Shown here: one piece after another, positions 43,941 through 52,078 of the stretch
How the letters are laid out: the number at the start of each line of letters is the position of its first letter
Numbering within the stretch: the first letter of the stretch is position 1
NCBI GenBank assembly: GCA_013327885.1
Contig: JABUMY010000002.1
Coordinates: 248,001-312,000, forward strand
Reading direction: 5' to 3'
Source: Flavisolibacter longurius
Lineage (GTDB): Bacteria; Bacteroidota; Bacteroidia; Chitinophagales; Chitinophagaceae
Length of the DNA stretch: 64,000 nucleotides
Notes under the pieces: model-generated
Database searches by the model: none
What the model saw: only the letters and a program-made list of their open reading frames with translations
Told to the model about the DNA's origin: nothing
Translations under genes and position numbers: made by a program

Positions 43941-44056
43941 GTAGGCAGTTGGCAGTACGCAGTAAGCAGTTGAGCAGGTTTTCTGTTGTATCAAAAAGCC
44001 ATTCTTCCCTAATTCAGAAATAGGAACAGAAAACAGTAAAACGGCAAACGGTAAAC
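43941..44056. repeat. Short-repeat array with GGCAGT-type and ACGGTAAAC-type arms
   Basis: The left arm 43941-43988 repeats (G)GCAGT(A/T) words; the right arm 44022-44056 is made of AACAGT, AAACGGC and AAACGGT words. The arms pair through GTTTTCTGTT and AACAGAAAAC. The right arm ends 5 nt before the stop of the GT39 gene. The 43850-44060 gap holds nothing else I can identify. Confidence 0.6.
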
Positions 44057-44060
44057 CTCC

Positions 44061-45722
44061 CTACTCAACCTGCAAGTTGATCTTATCGCTGTTGTGCGAA
44101 TAAAACCGGCTGTCTGACATTACCCCAAAACGGAAAAAATAATCACCGCTTTCCAGCGAAGGAGAAATAGTCCACTCCCGGATGTTTTGCTGCAGCACCT
44201 GTTGCAGGGTAAACGGCGCTTCAAGTATGCTGTGCCTTTCCCGTCCCTTGAAAATAACCATGGCAATTTTTGCGTCTACTTCGGGATGCTGCGCCAAATA
44301 CGTTTTGTAATGCGGCGGCACATCCATGTCAAATAAAATACGCAGCGAATCTTTTGGTTGTACAGTGTAATCGTTGCTGCGAAACCCGATCTTGCCAAAC
44401 GAATGAAAGCTGCTGTCGAATTCATAACCCACCGTGTACAACGGTGTTTTTACAGAATCTTCTTTCAGGTGAAGGTCATAGATATCAAGAATATAAACCG
44501 GCTTACCCAAGAGCGAATCTTCAACCGGCCAGAAGTTGTAATTATTGCGGCGGTCGTCAAACTTGTTGAGCGAATAGGTCATCTGCCCCGTATAAAACCA
44601 GTACTTGGAAGCCCGCTGGTAGCTGTTGTTGAAGACAACAGGTAAATCTTTGGTACGTTGCTTTAGCTCCTGCGGCCAGCCTTTCCAGGCATGGTAACGC
44701 TCTACAATGGCCCCTGCCGGAACCAGGTCAACGATCATGATCACACGAAAAAGCAAAACGATCACCAGCGTTGCCGGCAGCAGGCGCCAAAGCCATTTGC
44801 GCCAGCCATTCCTGCGCTGCAAAAACTGGTGTGCCAGCACCATCACCGGTATGATGGCCGGTGAAGTCCAGTTGGGCTCTACCTTGCCTTTGAGGGTGCT
44901 GAGCAAAAAGAAAAGAAAAAAGCCAACGGCTGTAAACTTCAATGCTTTTTCGAAACTGTTTTTGGTACGGTACAAAAAGGCAGCGGGCCAGAGAATAAAA
45001 CCGGCCAGCGGACCGGCCAACAACAATTGCCCCAGGATATAATCGGTGGTGTACGAGAACTTATAAGGGTTTACGTTGCTTTCGAAAAGATGGTAGCGGA
45101 AACTGATCCAGTTGTGCTGCAGTTGCCAGTAGAGGTGCGGCACAAAAAGCAGGAAGGCCATGAGACCGGCCACATATAGCTTTGCACTGCGCAAGAGCTT
45201 TAGGTTGGATAGCAGCACGAAAAAGATCACCAGCACACCGTGGTACTTGCTGTACAATAGCGCCGCTGCTGCAAAGCCCAGCCACAGCGTGTTTGCCCAG
45301 GTTTCCTGTTGCAAAAATCTGCGGTAAAGCCAAAGGAAAAGTGCAGTAAAAAACATGAGCGGAATATCGGGCACCGCCACAAAACCGCTGATCTGCAAAA
45401 CTGCTACTGAAAGCGCAATGGCATAAAAAAGGAAAGGCTCCTTTTTTTCCGTCAGTTTTTCGGTGATGAACAAAGTCGCTGTGTTTAAAAGAAGCGGCAC
45501 TATGCGTACGCCAATTTCACCGCCAAAAAATACCGTTCCTATTTTAATGAGCAGGGCAATGAGGGGTGGATGATCAAAATAACCCCAGTCGAGGTAGCGG
45601 GAAAAAACCCAGTAATAGGCTTCATCATCCTGCAGCTCGGTAAAGATAGATTGCACAAGCCCCAGTAAAAGCCAGGAAGTATAAAAAACAAACCGGTGAT
45701 TATTTTTAAAAAACGTTGTCAA
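44061..45722 (-). CDS. GT39-type membrane glycosyltransferase, ArnT/PMT family (553 aa, TTG start)
   Basis: About ten membrane helices, with the PMT-superfamily signature in the first periplasmic loop: ELQDDEAYYWVFSRYLDWG and YFDHPPLIALLIKIG (acidic residues that bind the lipid-phosphate sugar donor). The C-terminal 150 residues are a soluble, probably periplasmic beta-rich domain. It probably moves a sugar from polyprenyl phosphate onto a lipid or protein outside the membrane. No ATG fits the N-terminus; TTG 45722, 2 nt after the kinase stop, is the likely start. Last gene of the pnuC operon. Confidence 0.85.
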   Translation of the reverse strand: MTTFFKNNHRFVFYTSWLLLGLVQSIFTELQDDEAYYWVFSRYLDWGYFDHPPLIALLIKIGTVFFGGEIGVRIVPLLLNTATLFITEKLTEKKEPFLFYAIALSVAVLQISGFVAVPDIPLMFFTALFLWLYRRFLQQETWANTLWLGFAAAALLYSKYHGVLVIFFVLLSNLKLLRSAKLYVAGLMAFLLFVPHLYWQLQHNWISFRYHLFESNVNPYKFSYTTDYILGQLLLAGPLAGFILWPAAFLYRTKNSFEKALKFTAVGFFLFFLLSTLKGKVEPNWTSPAIIPVMVLAHQFLQRRNGWRKWLWRLLPATLVIVLLFRVIMIVDLVPAGAIVERYHAWKGWPQELKQRTKDLPVVFNNSYQRASKYWFYTGQMTYSLNKFDDRRNNYNFWPVEDSLLGKPVYILDIYDLHLKEDSVKTPLYTVGYEFDSSFHSFGKIGFRSNDYTVQPKDSLRILFDMDVPPHYKTYLAQHPEVDAKIAMVIFKGRERHSILEAPFTLQQVLQQNIREWTISPSLESGDYFFRFGVMSDSRFYSHNSDKINLQVE

Positions 45723-45724
45723 GG

Positions 45725-46255
45725 TTATTGTTTCGTGTGAAAGAAATGATCAATGGCCTGCACGGCCGATTGCAGTCGCTGCCGTTCAGTGCCGCGGATC
45801 TCAATCCAAGGGATCCCGCTATGAATTAAAATGTCTTTGTACATCCCAAAAAGGCGCTGCCGGGTTTTAAGTTCGGGATATTCCCGCAAGGCATCCTGTG
45901 CCCAGGGAAGGTCGGTGGAACAAAGCAGGTACAGATCGCAATGCGCAGTGGCCAGTGCTTTTAAGATCCAGGTGGGACAATGGGCAAACGCCACTTCGTA
46001 CCAAACTTTCATTACATAGAGATCGGTATCAACAATGAACATGTTATTTCTTACCGCTTTTGCTACTTCTGCTTCCAGCAACAATTGTCCATTGGCAATG
46101 GTGGTGAGATCATTATAGGTATAATCCGTTCCGTGCTGTAGCAAGTATTCCCTTGCATACTCGGGACACCACACCGTGTTGTAATGTTCGGCCAACTCTT
46201 CGCAGAGGGTGCTTTTGCCGGTAGACTCGGGGCCAATGACAACAATTTTTTTCAT
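45725..46255 (-). CDS. NadR-type nicotinamide riboside kinase/ATPase (176 aa)
   Basis: A P-loop protein (VVIGPESTGKSTLCEELA) with WCPEYAREYL and IVDTDLYVMKVW, the pattern of the C-terminal kinase domain of NadR. The NMN adenylyltransferase domain of full NadR is missing. Its ATG overlaps the stop of pnuC (ATGA, 46252-46255). The pairing supports phosphorylation of imported nicotinamide riboside to NMN, trapping it in the cell. Assignment is by family and context. Confidence 0.85.
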   Translation of the reverse strand: MKKIVVIGPESTGKSTLCEELAEHYNTVWCPEYAREYLLQHGTDYTYNDLTTIANGQLLLEAEVAKAVRNNMFIVDTDLYVMKVWYEVAFAHCPTWILKALATAHCDLYLLCSTDLPWAQDALREYPELKTRQRLFGMYKDILIHSGIPWIEIRGTERQRLQSAVQAIDHFFHTKQ

Positions 46256-46899
46256 TTTTCAACAGCAAAAGTAGCAGCATTTGCCGTAGCCCTTGCCCTG
46301 CGCTTCCATTCCTGCAATCCAAATACGGCGAGCACCAGCAACACGCTGTAATACACACTTGTAAATACCAAGCCTTTTACATAATACAAAGGGATGGATG
46401 CCATGTTGGTCAATATCCACCACCACCAGCTTTCCACTTTTTTGCGGGCCATCAGCCACATACCAGTAAATGCTGTGGCAGAAGCAAAAGCATCGCCCCA
46501 TGGAATTACGCCTTCAAAAAAGTTTTGCTTCAGGTAGGTAAGCGCCAGGAAAATAGCCACATAAAAACCAAGAAAAAATCCAATCTCCTGTACCCATTCC
46601 TTTTTAGTAGAAAAGCTTATGTGCAACACCGGTTTTGATTCCCGGTCTTTCCGCGTCCAAAGCCACCAGCCGTAGAAACTCATCACCGTATAATAAAAAT
46701 TGACGCTGGCTTCGCCGATGAGATGATATTTAAAACTGAGATAGATGTAGATAATGGTATTGACCAGTCCTGTGGGATAAACCCAAACGTTTTCGATCCG
46801 CGAAAACACAACGCTTATAATGCCGGTAAAAACGGCAATGTATTCAAGGGGTGTAGTCGCCTGTAGGTTTTGTAAAAACTGGTCAACAAATTCCTGCAT
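46252..46899 (-). CDS. pnuC: Nicotinamide riboside transporter PnuC (215 aa)
   Basis: Seven or so membrane helices with PnuC motifs: ISVVFSRIENVWVYPTGLVN, YTVMSFYGWWLW and ESWWWWILTNMASIPLYY (aromatic nucleoside-binding residues). PnuC takes up nicotinamide riboside by facilitated diffusion driven by phosphorylation inside. ATG 46899 is chosen because a -7 box (46906-46913) lies directly before it and excludes the longer reading frame. It heads the pnuC, kinase, GT39 operon. The related thiamine transporter PnuT usually sits by a thiamine kinase, which is not the case here. Confidence 0.9.
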   Translation of the reverse strand: MQEFVDQFLQNLQATTPLEYIAVFTGIISVVFSRIENVWVYPTGLVNTIIYIYLSFKYHLIGEASVNFYYTVMSFYGWWLWTRKDRESKPVLHISFSTKKEWVQEIGFFLGFYVAIFLALTYLKQNFFEGVIPWGDAFASATAFTGMWLMARKKVESWWWWILTNMASIPLYYVKGLVFTSVYYSVLLVLAVFGLQEWKRRARATANAATFAVEK

Positions 46900-46905
46900 A
46901 AGGCA

Positions 46906-46913
46906 CAAACCTA
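46906..46913 (-). promoter_or_regulatory. -7 promoter box TAGGTTTG six nt before the pnuC start
   Basis: A perfect TAnnTTTG on the minus strand, 6 nt before ATG 46899. The spacer TGCCTT is the same as at kdnB. It implies a leaderless or nearly leaderless transcript. Confidence 0.5.
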
Positions 46914-47025
46914 CTGAAGAAAAAGCTGCGGGCTGCCAGCTTTTAGTTGATTGCAATTCACCGTTAACTATTGCAGGAAACAACAACGACTTTGCTGTTT
47001 TTTGTTTCCTAACGGCTAGAGCCTA

Positions 47026-47604
47026 TCACTCTGCTTTGTACCGGCGCAGCGGCTGCAAAAACCTGGCGCCTTCTTCAGTTTGAAATACAACCGGCAGTTC
47101 TTTTCCGCCGATCCGCGTTCGCTCTGTTACCTCAAAATGCAGGTGCGGAAACGCACTAAAGCCGGTGCTGCCGCTGTAGCCGATCAGTTGTCCTTTTGTA
47201 ACGGTATCGCCTACCCTAACAACCGATCCGTTGTAGCGCAGGTGCCAGTAGTGCGCATAGGTGTCGTCGCCATGGCTGATGGTGATGCCATTGCCTTTGC
47301 CCCTGAATTTTCGCGTAATGCCGCCGTTGGTAAAAAAGCTTCGCTCAAAAACAACCACCCCTCCCCTTGCCGCATGGATAGGTGTGCCCGGCTTCATTTT
47401 AAAGTCAACGGCAAAATCGCCGAAGTGCGAAAAAAACGAATGAGAACCCTGGGCTACCCGGTAGGCTTTCCCTTTTTCAAACGGAAGTGCATACACGTAG
47501 GTCGTATCGGGCAGCGTCTTACCGGCACGGTACATAACCTGGTTGTTCTGCAACAGGGAGCAGGAGGCAAAACAAAGGACCAGCGAAAAAAGCAGGAATT
47601 TCAT
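47026..47604 (-). CDS. M23 family peptidase, lipoprotein (192 aa)
   Basis: A lipoprotein signal (lipobox FASC) is followed by a compact LytM/M23 domain. Zinc ligands are in SHFGDFAVDF (HxxxD) and HLHFEV (HxH), with the intervening GNGITISHGDDTYAHYWHL. Such enzymes cut peptidoglycan cross-links or peptide stems; all ligands seem intact, so it should be active rather than an EnvC-type activator. There are no coiled-coil or LysM segments. Monocistronic as far as spacing shows. Confidence 0.88.
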   Translation of the reverse strand: MKFLLFSLVLCFASCSLLQNNQVMYRAGKTLPDTTYVYALPFEKGKAYRVAQGSHSFFSHFGDFAVDFKMKPGTPIHAARGGVVVFERSFFTNGGITRKFRGKGNGITISHGDDTYAHYWHLRYNGSVVRVGDTVTKGQLIGYSGSTGFSAFPHLHFEVTERTRIGGKELPVVFQTEEGARFLQPLRRYKAE

Positions 47605-47639
47605 TACAAAGAATCGGCATCTTTTCTTTCCGAAACAAC

Positions 47640-47663
47640 AAAAGCACCCGGGGTGGTGCTTTT
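47640..47663 (-). terminator. Terminator of the NFU gene
   Basis: AAAAGCACC (47640-47648) pairs with GGTGCTTTT (47655-47663) around a 6-nt loop, 27 nt past the stop at 47691. Confidence 0.8.
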
Positions 47664-47690
47664 GTCAACTATCAAAAGGCGAAAGAGAAA

Positions 47691-48287
47691 TTATTCTGCT
47701 TCGGCCACCACTTCTTTTACTTCGGGAATCATGCGCTTCATCATGCCTTCAATACCCGCCTTCAGCGTGATCATGGAAGAAGGACAACCCGAGCAGCTTC
47801 CCTGCAACATCAGGTTTACAACGCCATTGTCGTAGCTTTTAAACTGGATGGCACCACCGTCCATTTCTACGGCCGGCTTTACATAGTTCTCCAGCAATTC
47901 TTTAATACGAACCACAATGTCGTCGTCATCAGCAGTCACTTCATTTGTGCTTTCCTGCTTTACGGTAGCCAGTTCTTCTTCATTGATCACCGCCTTGTTT
48001 TCCTCCAGGTATTCTTTCAAAAACTGGCGAATGGTTGGGATCACGTCGTTCCAATCGGTTTCAGGAGTTTTTGTCAGCGTTACAAAGTTAGAGGCGACAA
48101 ACACAGCCCGGATAAAAGGAAAACCAAACAATTCGGTTGCCAGCGGTGAAGGCTTGGCACTTTCTACATCCTGGAAATCAGCGCTTTTGCCGGGAAACAG
48201 CAGCTTGTTGGCCACAAATTTCATGGTTTCCGGGTTGGGCGTCATTTCGGTATATATGCTGATGATGGGATTACCAGTCTTGATCAT
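47691..48287 (-). CDS. NFU-type iron-sulfur cluster carrier (198 aa)
   Basis: Two domains: an Nfu N-terminal domain (YTEMTPNPETMKFVANKLL) and a NifU C-terminal domain with the cluster-binding CSGCPSS in LQGSCSGCPSSMITLKAGIE. This is the eukaryote-like NFU1 layout found in Bacteroidota, which passes 4Fe-4S clusters to target enzymes. ATG 48287 is chosen because the Nfu_N domain begins there. A TAAATTTG box about 19 nt upstream fits as -7 element. A strong terminator follows. Confidence 0.92.
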   Translation of the reverse strand: MIKTGNPIISIYTEMTPNPETMKFVANKLLFPGKSADFQDVESAKPSPLATELFGFPFIRAVFVASNFVTLTKTPETDWNDVIPTIRQFLKEYLEENKAVINEEELATVKQESTNEVTADDDDIVVRIKELLENYVKPAVEMDGGAIQFKSYDNGVVNLMLQGSCSGCPSSMITLKAGIEGMMKRMIPEVKEVVAEAE

Positions 48288-48387
48288 AACGTTTGTATTT
48301 GTTGCAAATTTATTGAATACCCACCCATGTTTGCTCCCAAAAGCGAACAAAGGCGTTAAAATTAGTTTACAAAAGAAACGCCAGTTT

Positions 48388-48466
48388 CAATGGGCAATTG
48401 ACAATTGGCAATGGGCAGTAGGTTATTGCGCCAGTTGCCCATTGCTTATTGCCCGTTGTTTATTGC
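48388..48466. repeat. Inverted array of CAATGGGCAATT-type short repeats
   Basis: The left arm 48388-48422 chains CAATGGG, CAATTGA, CAATTGG and CAATGGG heptamers. The right arm 48431-48466 is their inverse, with only 8 nt between, so a long hairpin is likely. The right arm ends 1 nt before the stop of the barrel gene at 48468. Confidence 0.7.
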
Positions 48467-48467
48467 A

Positions 48468-49307
48468 TCAAAATGTGTATTTCGTTGTCAACGTAGCAGA
48501 GAACATTTCTTTGCCCCGTTCGGAAAGATCGGGCCTGTCGGGAACCGTTACCAGGTTTTGGGGAATGATATAAGAAGGTATGGCGATCAGCATCACTTTT
48601 CCTTTTGCATAAATCACCGGTACAGAGATTTCATACGCTAACAAGTTGAACCGGCTTACTTCCTCCGTTACCAGCTCATTGTTGCCAGGAAAAAGCAAAA
48701 AGCGGGGCTTGCTTTTTTTATAATAGCTGCGCTGAAAATTTTGCGTGCCGGCATAGGCAAAAACAGAAGGGTTCACCACCCATACACTCCCGTTTTTGCC
48801 TTCTTTTCGAAAAACCCGATCCAAACCGGCCGTGGCGCCAAAATCTACCTTGTCGCTAAACTTTGCATCGCCACCGGCATTGATGTTTACCACCTTTGTT
48901 TGATACGCCAAATTTGCTCCTGCCTGTCCTTCCAGCGCCGATTGCACCAGCTCACTGCTTTCTTCGTAAAAAGGCTTGGTGAGGTAGATGCCGGTGATCC
49001 ATTTGTCCGTTATGTTTTGGTACCCGAGGGTGGCAACGGTTCCTGCGTACGCAAAATTTTGTACGGCATTGCTTACAAATACCGGTGCGGCATTTACATA
49101 AAACTTATTTGACAACCACAATTCTGCCAGCGGAAAAAAGCCGCTGCTCTGCAAGCTGTCGGTGCGGCCATAATAATGAAGGGCGGTATTAAAATTGGCG
49201 CTGATCTTCACCTGCATTTTTTTTGATGCACTGTCGGACTGCGCCAATAAAGGTTGGGACATGGCCAGCGAAATGCTGACCATCAGCAAGGAAATAAATT
49301 GTTTCAT
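48468..49307 (-). CDS. Probable outer-membrane or periplasmic beta-rich protein (279 aa)
   Basis: A signal peptide (MKQFISLLMVSISLAMSQ, ending LLAQ) is followed by alternating amphipathic strands ending in ATLTTKYTF, with the terminal phenylalanine typical of outer-membrane barrels. At this length about twelve strands would fit. I recognise no named family. The gene is next to, but not overlapping, the Ala-rich gene upstream, which has its own terminator, so it is probably transcribed alone. Confidence 0.7.
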   Translation of the reverse strand: MKQFISLLMVSISLAMSQPLLAQSDSASKKMQVKISANFNTALHYYGRTDSLQSSGFFPLAELWLSNKFYVNAAPVFVSNAVQNFAYAGTVATLGYQNITDKWITGIYLTKPFYEESSELVQSALEGQAGANLAYQTKVVNINAGGDAKFSDKVDFGATAGLDRVFRKEGKNGSVWVVNPSVFAYAGTQNFQRSYYKKSKPRFLLFPGNNELVTEEVSRFNLLAYEISVPVIYAKGKVMLIAIPSYIIPQNLVTVPDRPDLSERGKEMFSATLTTKYTF

Positions 49308-49331
49308 ACGTGTAGGATTATTAGCAAAAAG

Positions 49332-49356
49332 AAGCCACTCCGGGTATGAGTGGCTT
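49332..49356 (-). terminator. Terminator of the Ala-rich protein gene
   Basis: AAGCCACTC (49332-49340) with GAGTGGCTT (49348-49356), 7-nt loop, followed on the minus strand by CTTTTTG; 20 nt past the stop at 49377. Confidence 0.8.
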
Positions 49357-49376
49357 TGTAAGTAGGGTACGGCTGC

Positions 49377-50042
49377 TTATTGTTTTTTTACGTTCACTTT
49401 TGTTTCTGTTTTCACGTCAGCGTTGCCTTCAATGTTTGTTTTTTCGGCATTTTGCCTTACGGCTTCGGCTGTTGCCTGTCCTTTCGCTTTGCCGGCGGCT
49501 GCGGTTTCCTTTGCTTTTATAACGGTATTCTCCGCTTTTGTTTCTGCTTTTGCTTTGGCATCGGCAGCTTTCTCATGGCCTCTTGCCACAACGCTATTGC
49601 CATTTACATCTACATCAGCGGCTACTGTGGCATTGGTGCCGGATTCCGCTTTTGCACCAAATACAGCGGCGTTTTCATTGGCATGTGCTTTTGCCTGTTC
49701 GCTGGCATGTAGTTCTGCCTGTGCATGAACACGTGCATTGCTGTTTGCATCGGCAGCGGTTTTTGTTCTTTCAGCAGCAGATTGGGCCGCTGCAGAAGCG
49801 GATGACCTTACCTCGGCGGTCTTTGATTGTGTAGTAGCAACGGTATTGCGGGTAGCAAGACCTGCGTTGACGGTTGCCCGGTTAGCAGCATTACTGGCTG
49901 CACGGGTAGCACCACCGGCATTGACAGACTTGTGCACGGATGCACGGGTGGCTTGTGTGGCCCGCAGGTTGAATTGGGCAAACGTAAGGGTTGTTACCAA
50001 GGTTCCGGTCAGCACGAAAAGGGCTCTTTTTACAGATTTCAT
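49377..50042 (-). CDS. Exported Ala-rich low-complexity protein (221 aa)
   Basis: A signal peptide (MKSVKRALFVLTGTLVTTLT, ending FAQ) is followed by about 200 residues made almost only of A, K, N, T, E, S, V, R and G. Runs such as KAADAKAKAETKAENTVIKA repeat with an 11-residue-like amphipathic period. It resembles late-embryogenesis-abundant or coiled-coil stress proteins; this is a compositional impression. It should be extracytoplasmic and largely disordered or helical. It has its own terminator. Confidence 0.7.
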   Translation of the reverse strand: MKSVKRALFVLTGTLVTTLTFAQFNLRATQATRASVHKSVNAGGATRAASNAANRATVNAGLATRNTVATTQSKTAEVRSSASAAAQSAAERTKTAADANSNARVHAQAELHASEQAKAHANENAAVFGAKAESGTNATVAADVDVNGNSVVARGHEKAADAKAKAETKAENTVIKAKETAAAGKAKGQATAEAVRQNAEKTNIEGNADVKTETKVNVKKQ

Positions 50043-50288
50043 AGTGTAAGCGTTTTATGCCTGATAGAATGTAGATTTCTTTTAAGGTTTAAAATATGTT
50101 AACAAAAAAAGTTAGCACTAGCGACTGTTGAAGTGTTTGATACAAGAAACAAATGGCTTGTTTTATTGGTAAAGAGAAGTGCAACTGATTAAAACATTTT
50201 TGGTTGACTGCCGCATGAAAAGAGGGTAACACAACGTTCTCTGCCCGCAGAAGTTCTTATACTTGCAGGGTATCGAAAAAAGATCGTT

Positions 50289-50807
50289 ATGCGAAATGTA
50301 TTTGTCATCCTTTTGCTGCTGGTAAGCATTCATGCCATTGGCCAAACACCCGAAGAAAAACTTTCCCAGCTCGGCATCGAACTGCCAAAACTACCAGACC
50401 CTATTGCCAGCTATGTGCATGTGGTGAGAACCGGTAATCTTCTTTTTCTTTCCGGCAAAGGCCCGCAACAATCCAACGGCGAATACATAAAAGGCAAATT
50501 GGGAAAAGACCTTAGTACACAACAGGGCTACGAAGCAGCAAAGCTCGTGGGCATCCTGCAACTGGCCGCCATCAAAGGTGCTGTTGGTGATCTTTCAAAA
50601 GTCCGGCGGATTGTTAAGGTGAATGGGTACGTAAACAGCGAACCTAACTATTACGATCACCCGAAAGTTATCAACGGCCTATCTGACCTGATGATTGCTG
50701 TGTTTGGCGAAAAGGGAAAGCATGCCCGTACATCACTGGGCGTAGCGGCGCTGCCCCTGAACATGGCCGTGGAAATTGAGCTGGTGGTGGAAGTGGATGA
50801 GGATTGA
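50289..50807 (+). CDS. RidA/YjgF family protein with signal peptide (172 aa)
   Basis: A signal peptide (MRNVFVILLLLVSIHAIG) precedes a full RidA-type domain (VVRTGNLLFLSGKGPQ, GILQLAAIKGAVGDLSKV, KVNGYVNSEPNYYDHPKVI, ARTSLGVAALPLNMAVEIE). The arginine that binds the substrate carboxylate in RidA is present in ARTSLGVAALP. RidA proteins hydrolyse reactive enamine/imine intermediates in the cytoplasm; an exported version needs another role, or the leader may be a membrane anchor. A TATACTTG 23 nt before the ATG may be the -7 box. Confidence 0.85.
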   Translation: MRNVFVILLLLVSIHAIGQTPEEKLSQLGIELPKLPDPIASYVHVVRTGNLLFLSGKGPQQSNGEYIKGKLGKDLSTQQGYEAAKLVGILQLAAIKGAVGDLSKVRRIVKVNGYVNSEPNYYDHPKVINGLSDLMIAVFGEKGKHARTSLGVAALPLNMAVEIELVVEVDED

Positions 50808-50870
50808 GCCGAAAAATCAAGCATGGCTTAACTATAAGCATCGTAATCTATTATCCCCTATCGCTCTACT

Positions 50871-51866
50871 TTACACCAGTAAGCCCGGCAAGTTTTCGGT
50901 GATGCCTTCATTCAATTTCGTGAGATGAAAATAGGTTGTTTCGGCAATCTGGTCGAGGGCTTCCTTGGTGAAAAATGCCTGGTGTGCCGTTACCAATACA
51001 TTGGGAAAACTCATGAGTCGCTGAATGGTATCGTCTTCAATAATATCACCGGAGCGGTCGTGAAAGAACAGGTGTTCTTCCTGTTCATACACATCAATGC
51101 CCAGGGACCCTACCTGCCCGCTTTTTAAAGCAGCGATAACCGCGGTGGTATCGATCAGCGCCCCGCGGCTTGTGTTGATAAGCATAACCCCTTGCTTTAA
51201 GTAAGGCAGCGTGGCCTCATTGATCAGGTGCCGGGTTTGCTCGTTCAGCGGTGTATGCAGCGAAATAATATCAGCTTGCTGAAACAGTTCCAGCAGCGGA
51301 AGATAGGTTACGCCAATGGCTTCCATCTCTTTATTGGCCACCACATCAAAGGCCAGAACCTTGCAGCCAAAGCCCTGCATAATCCGGCAGAACGATTGAC
51401 CGATTTTTCCGGTACCAACCACGCCTACCGTCTTTCCATACAGGTCAAAACCCATCAGCCCCTGCAAGGCAAAGTTTTGCTCACGGACACGGTTATACGC
51501 TTTGTGTGTTTTACGGTTGAGGGTAAGGATGAGCGCTGCCGCATGTTCGGCCACGGCTTCCGGCGAATAAGCCGGAACCCGGCAAACATGCAACCCTGCT
51601 TCACGGGCTGCCTCCAGGTCAACATTGTTGAAACCGGCACAACGAAGTGCTATGGTCTTCACACCAAAGCGTTTCAGTTCACCAATCACATTCGCATCTA
51701 CCTTGTCATTGACAAAAACACAAACGGCATCGGCACCGTTCGCCAATCCCACCGTTTGCGCAGAAAGCGCAACATCAAAAAACTGCAGCGAAAAATTATG
51801 GGTTGTATTGTGCGCTGTGAAAAACTGTTTGTCGTATGGCTGGGAGGAGAAGAAGGCGATTTTCAT
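50871..51866 (-). CDS. ldhA: D-lactate dehydrogenase, 2-hydroxyacid dehydrogenase family (331 aa)
   Basis: Reduces pyruvate to D-lactate with NADH. NAD motif GVVGTGKIGQSF near residue 150; catalytic Arg in INTSRGALID, Glu in GIDVYEQEE, His in LVTAHQAFFTKEAL. The LdhA subgroup is indicated by AYSPEAVAEHAAALILTLNRK and KEMEAIGVTYLPLLELFQQA. Full length. The gene is convergent with the RidA gene and separate from the large CotH gene by a terminator. Confidence 0.92.
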   Translation of the reverse strand: MKIAFFSSQPYDKQFFTAHNTTHNFSLQFFDVALSAQTVGLANGADAVCVFVNDKVDANVIGELKRFGVKTIALRCAGFNNVDLEAAREAGLHVCRVPAYSPEAVAEHAAALILTLNRKTHKAYNRVREQNFALQGLMGFDLYGKTVGVVGTGKIGQSFCRIMQGFGCKVLAFDVVANKEMEAIGVTYLPLLELFQQADIISLHTPLNEQTRHLINEATLPYLKQGVMLINTSRGALIDTTAVIAALKSGQVGSLGIDVYEQEEHLFFHDRSGDIIEDDTIQRLMSFPNVLVTAHQAFFTKEALDQIAETTYFHLTKLNEGITENLPGLLV

Positions 51867-51942
51867 GGGTGCAAAAATACTCTACAGGTGAAAAAGCAGA
51901 TCAAGTTAAGTAAACCCATAAATATGCGTTTTAAAGCATAAA

Positions 51943-51969
51943 AAAGGGTCCGCATTCTGCGGACCCTTT
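51943..51969 (-). terminator. Terminator of the CotH-kinase gene
   Basis: A perfect 11-bp stem AAAGGGTCCGC / GCGGACCCTTT with a 5-nt loop, followed by a T run on the minus strand, about 110 nt past the stop at 52079. Confidence 0.85.
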
Positions 51970-52078
51970 GGGCTGAATGTAAGAGCTGGTTCAAGATTAT
52001 TATTTGATAACTAAAAATGTACTATTCATCCCGACTTCATTCAATTTTACGATCTGTACCCTTAACCAGATTTTGTGT

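Noticed and set aside
46914-47025. Riboswitch control of pnuC
   Set aside because: The -7 box directly before the ATG leaves no leader for an aptamer.
51228-51941. Plus-strand open frame of 237 codons
   Set aside because: Antisense to ldhA, whose catalytic residues are all in the minus-strand frame.
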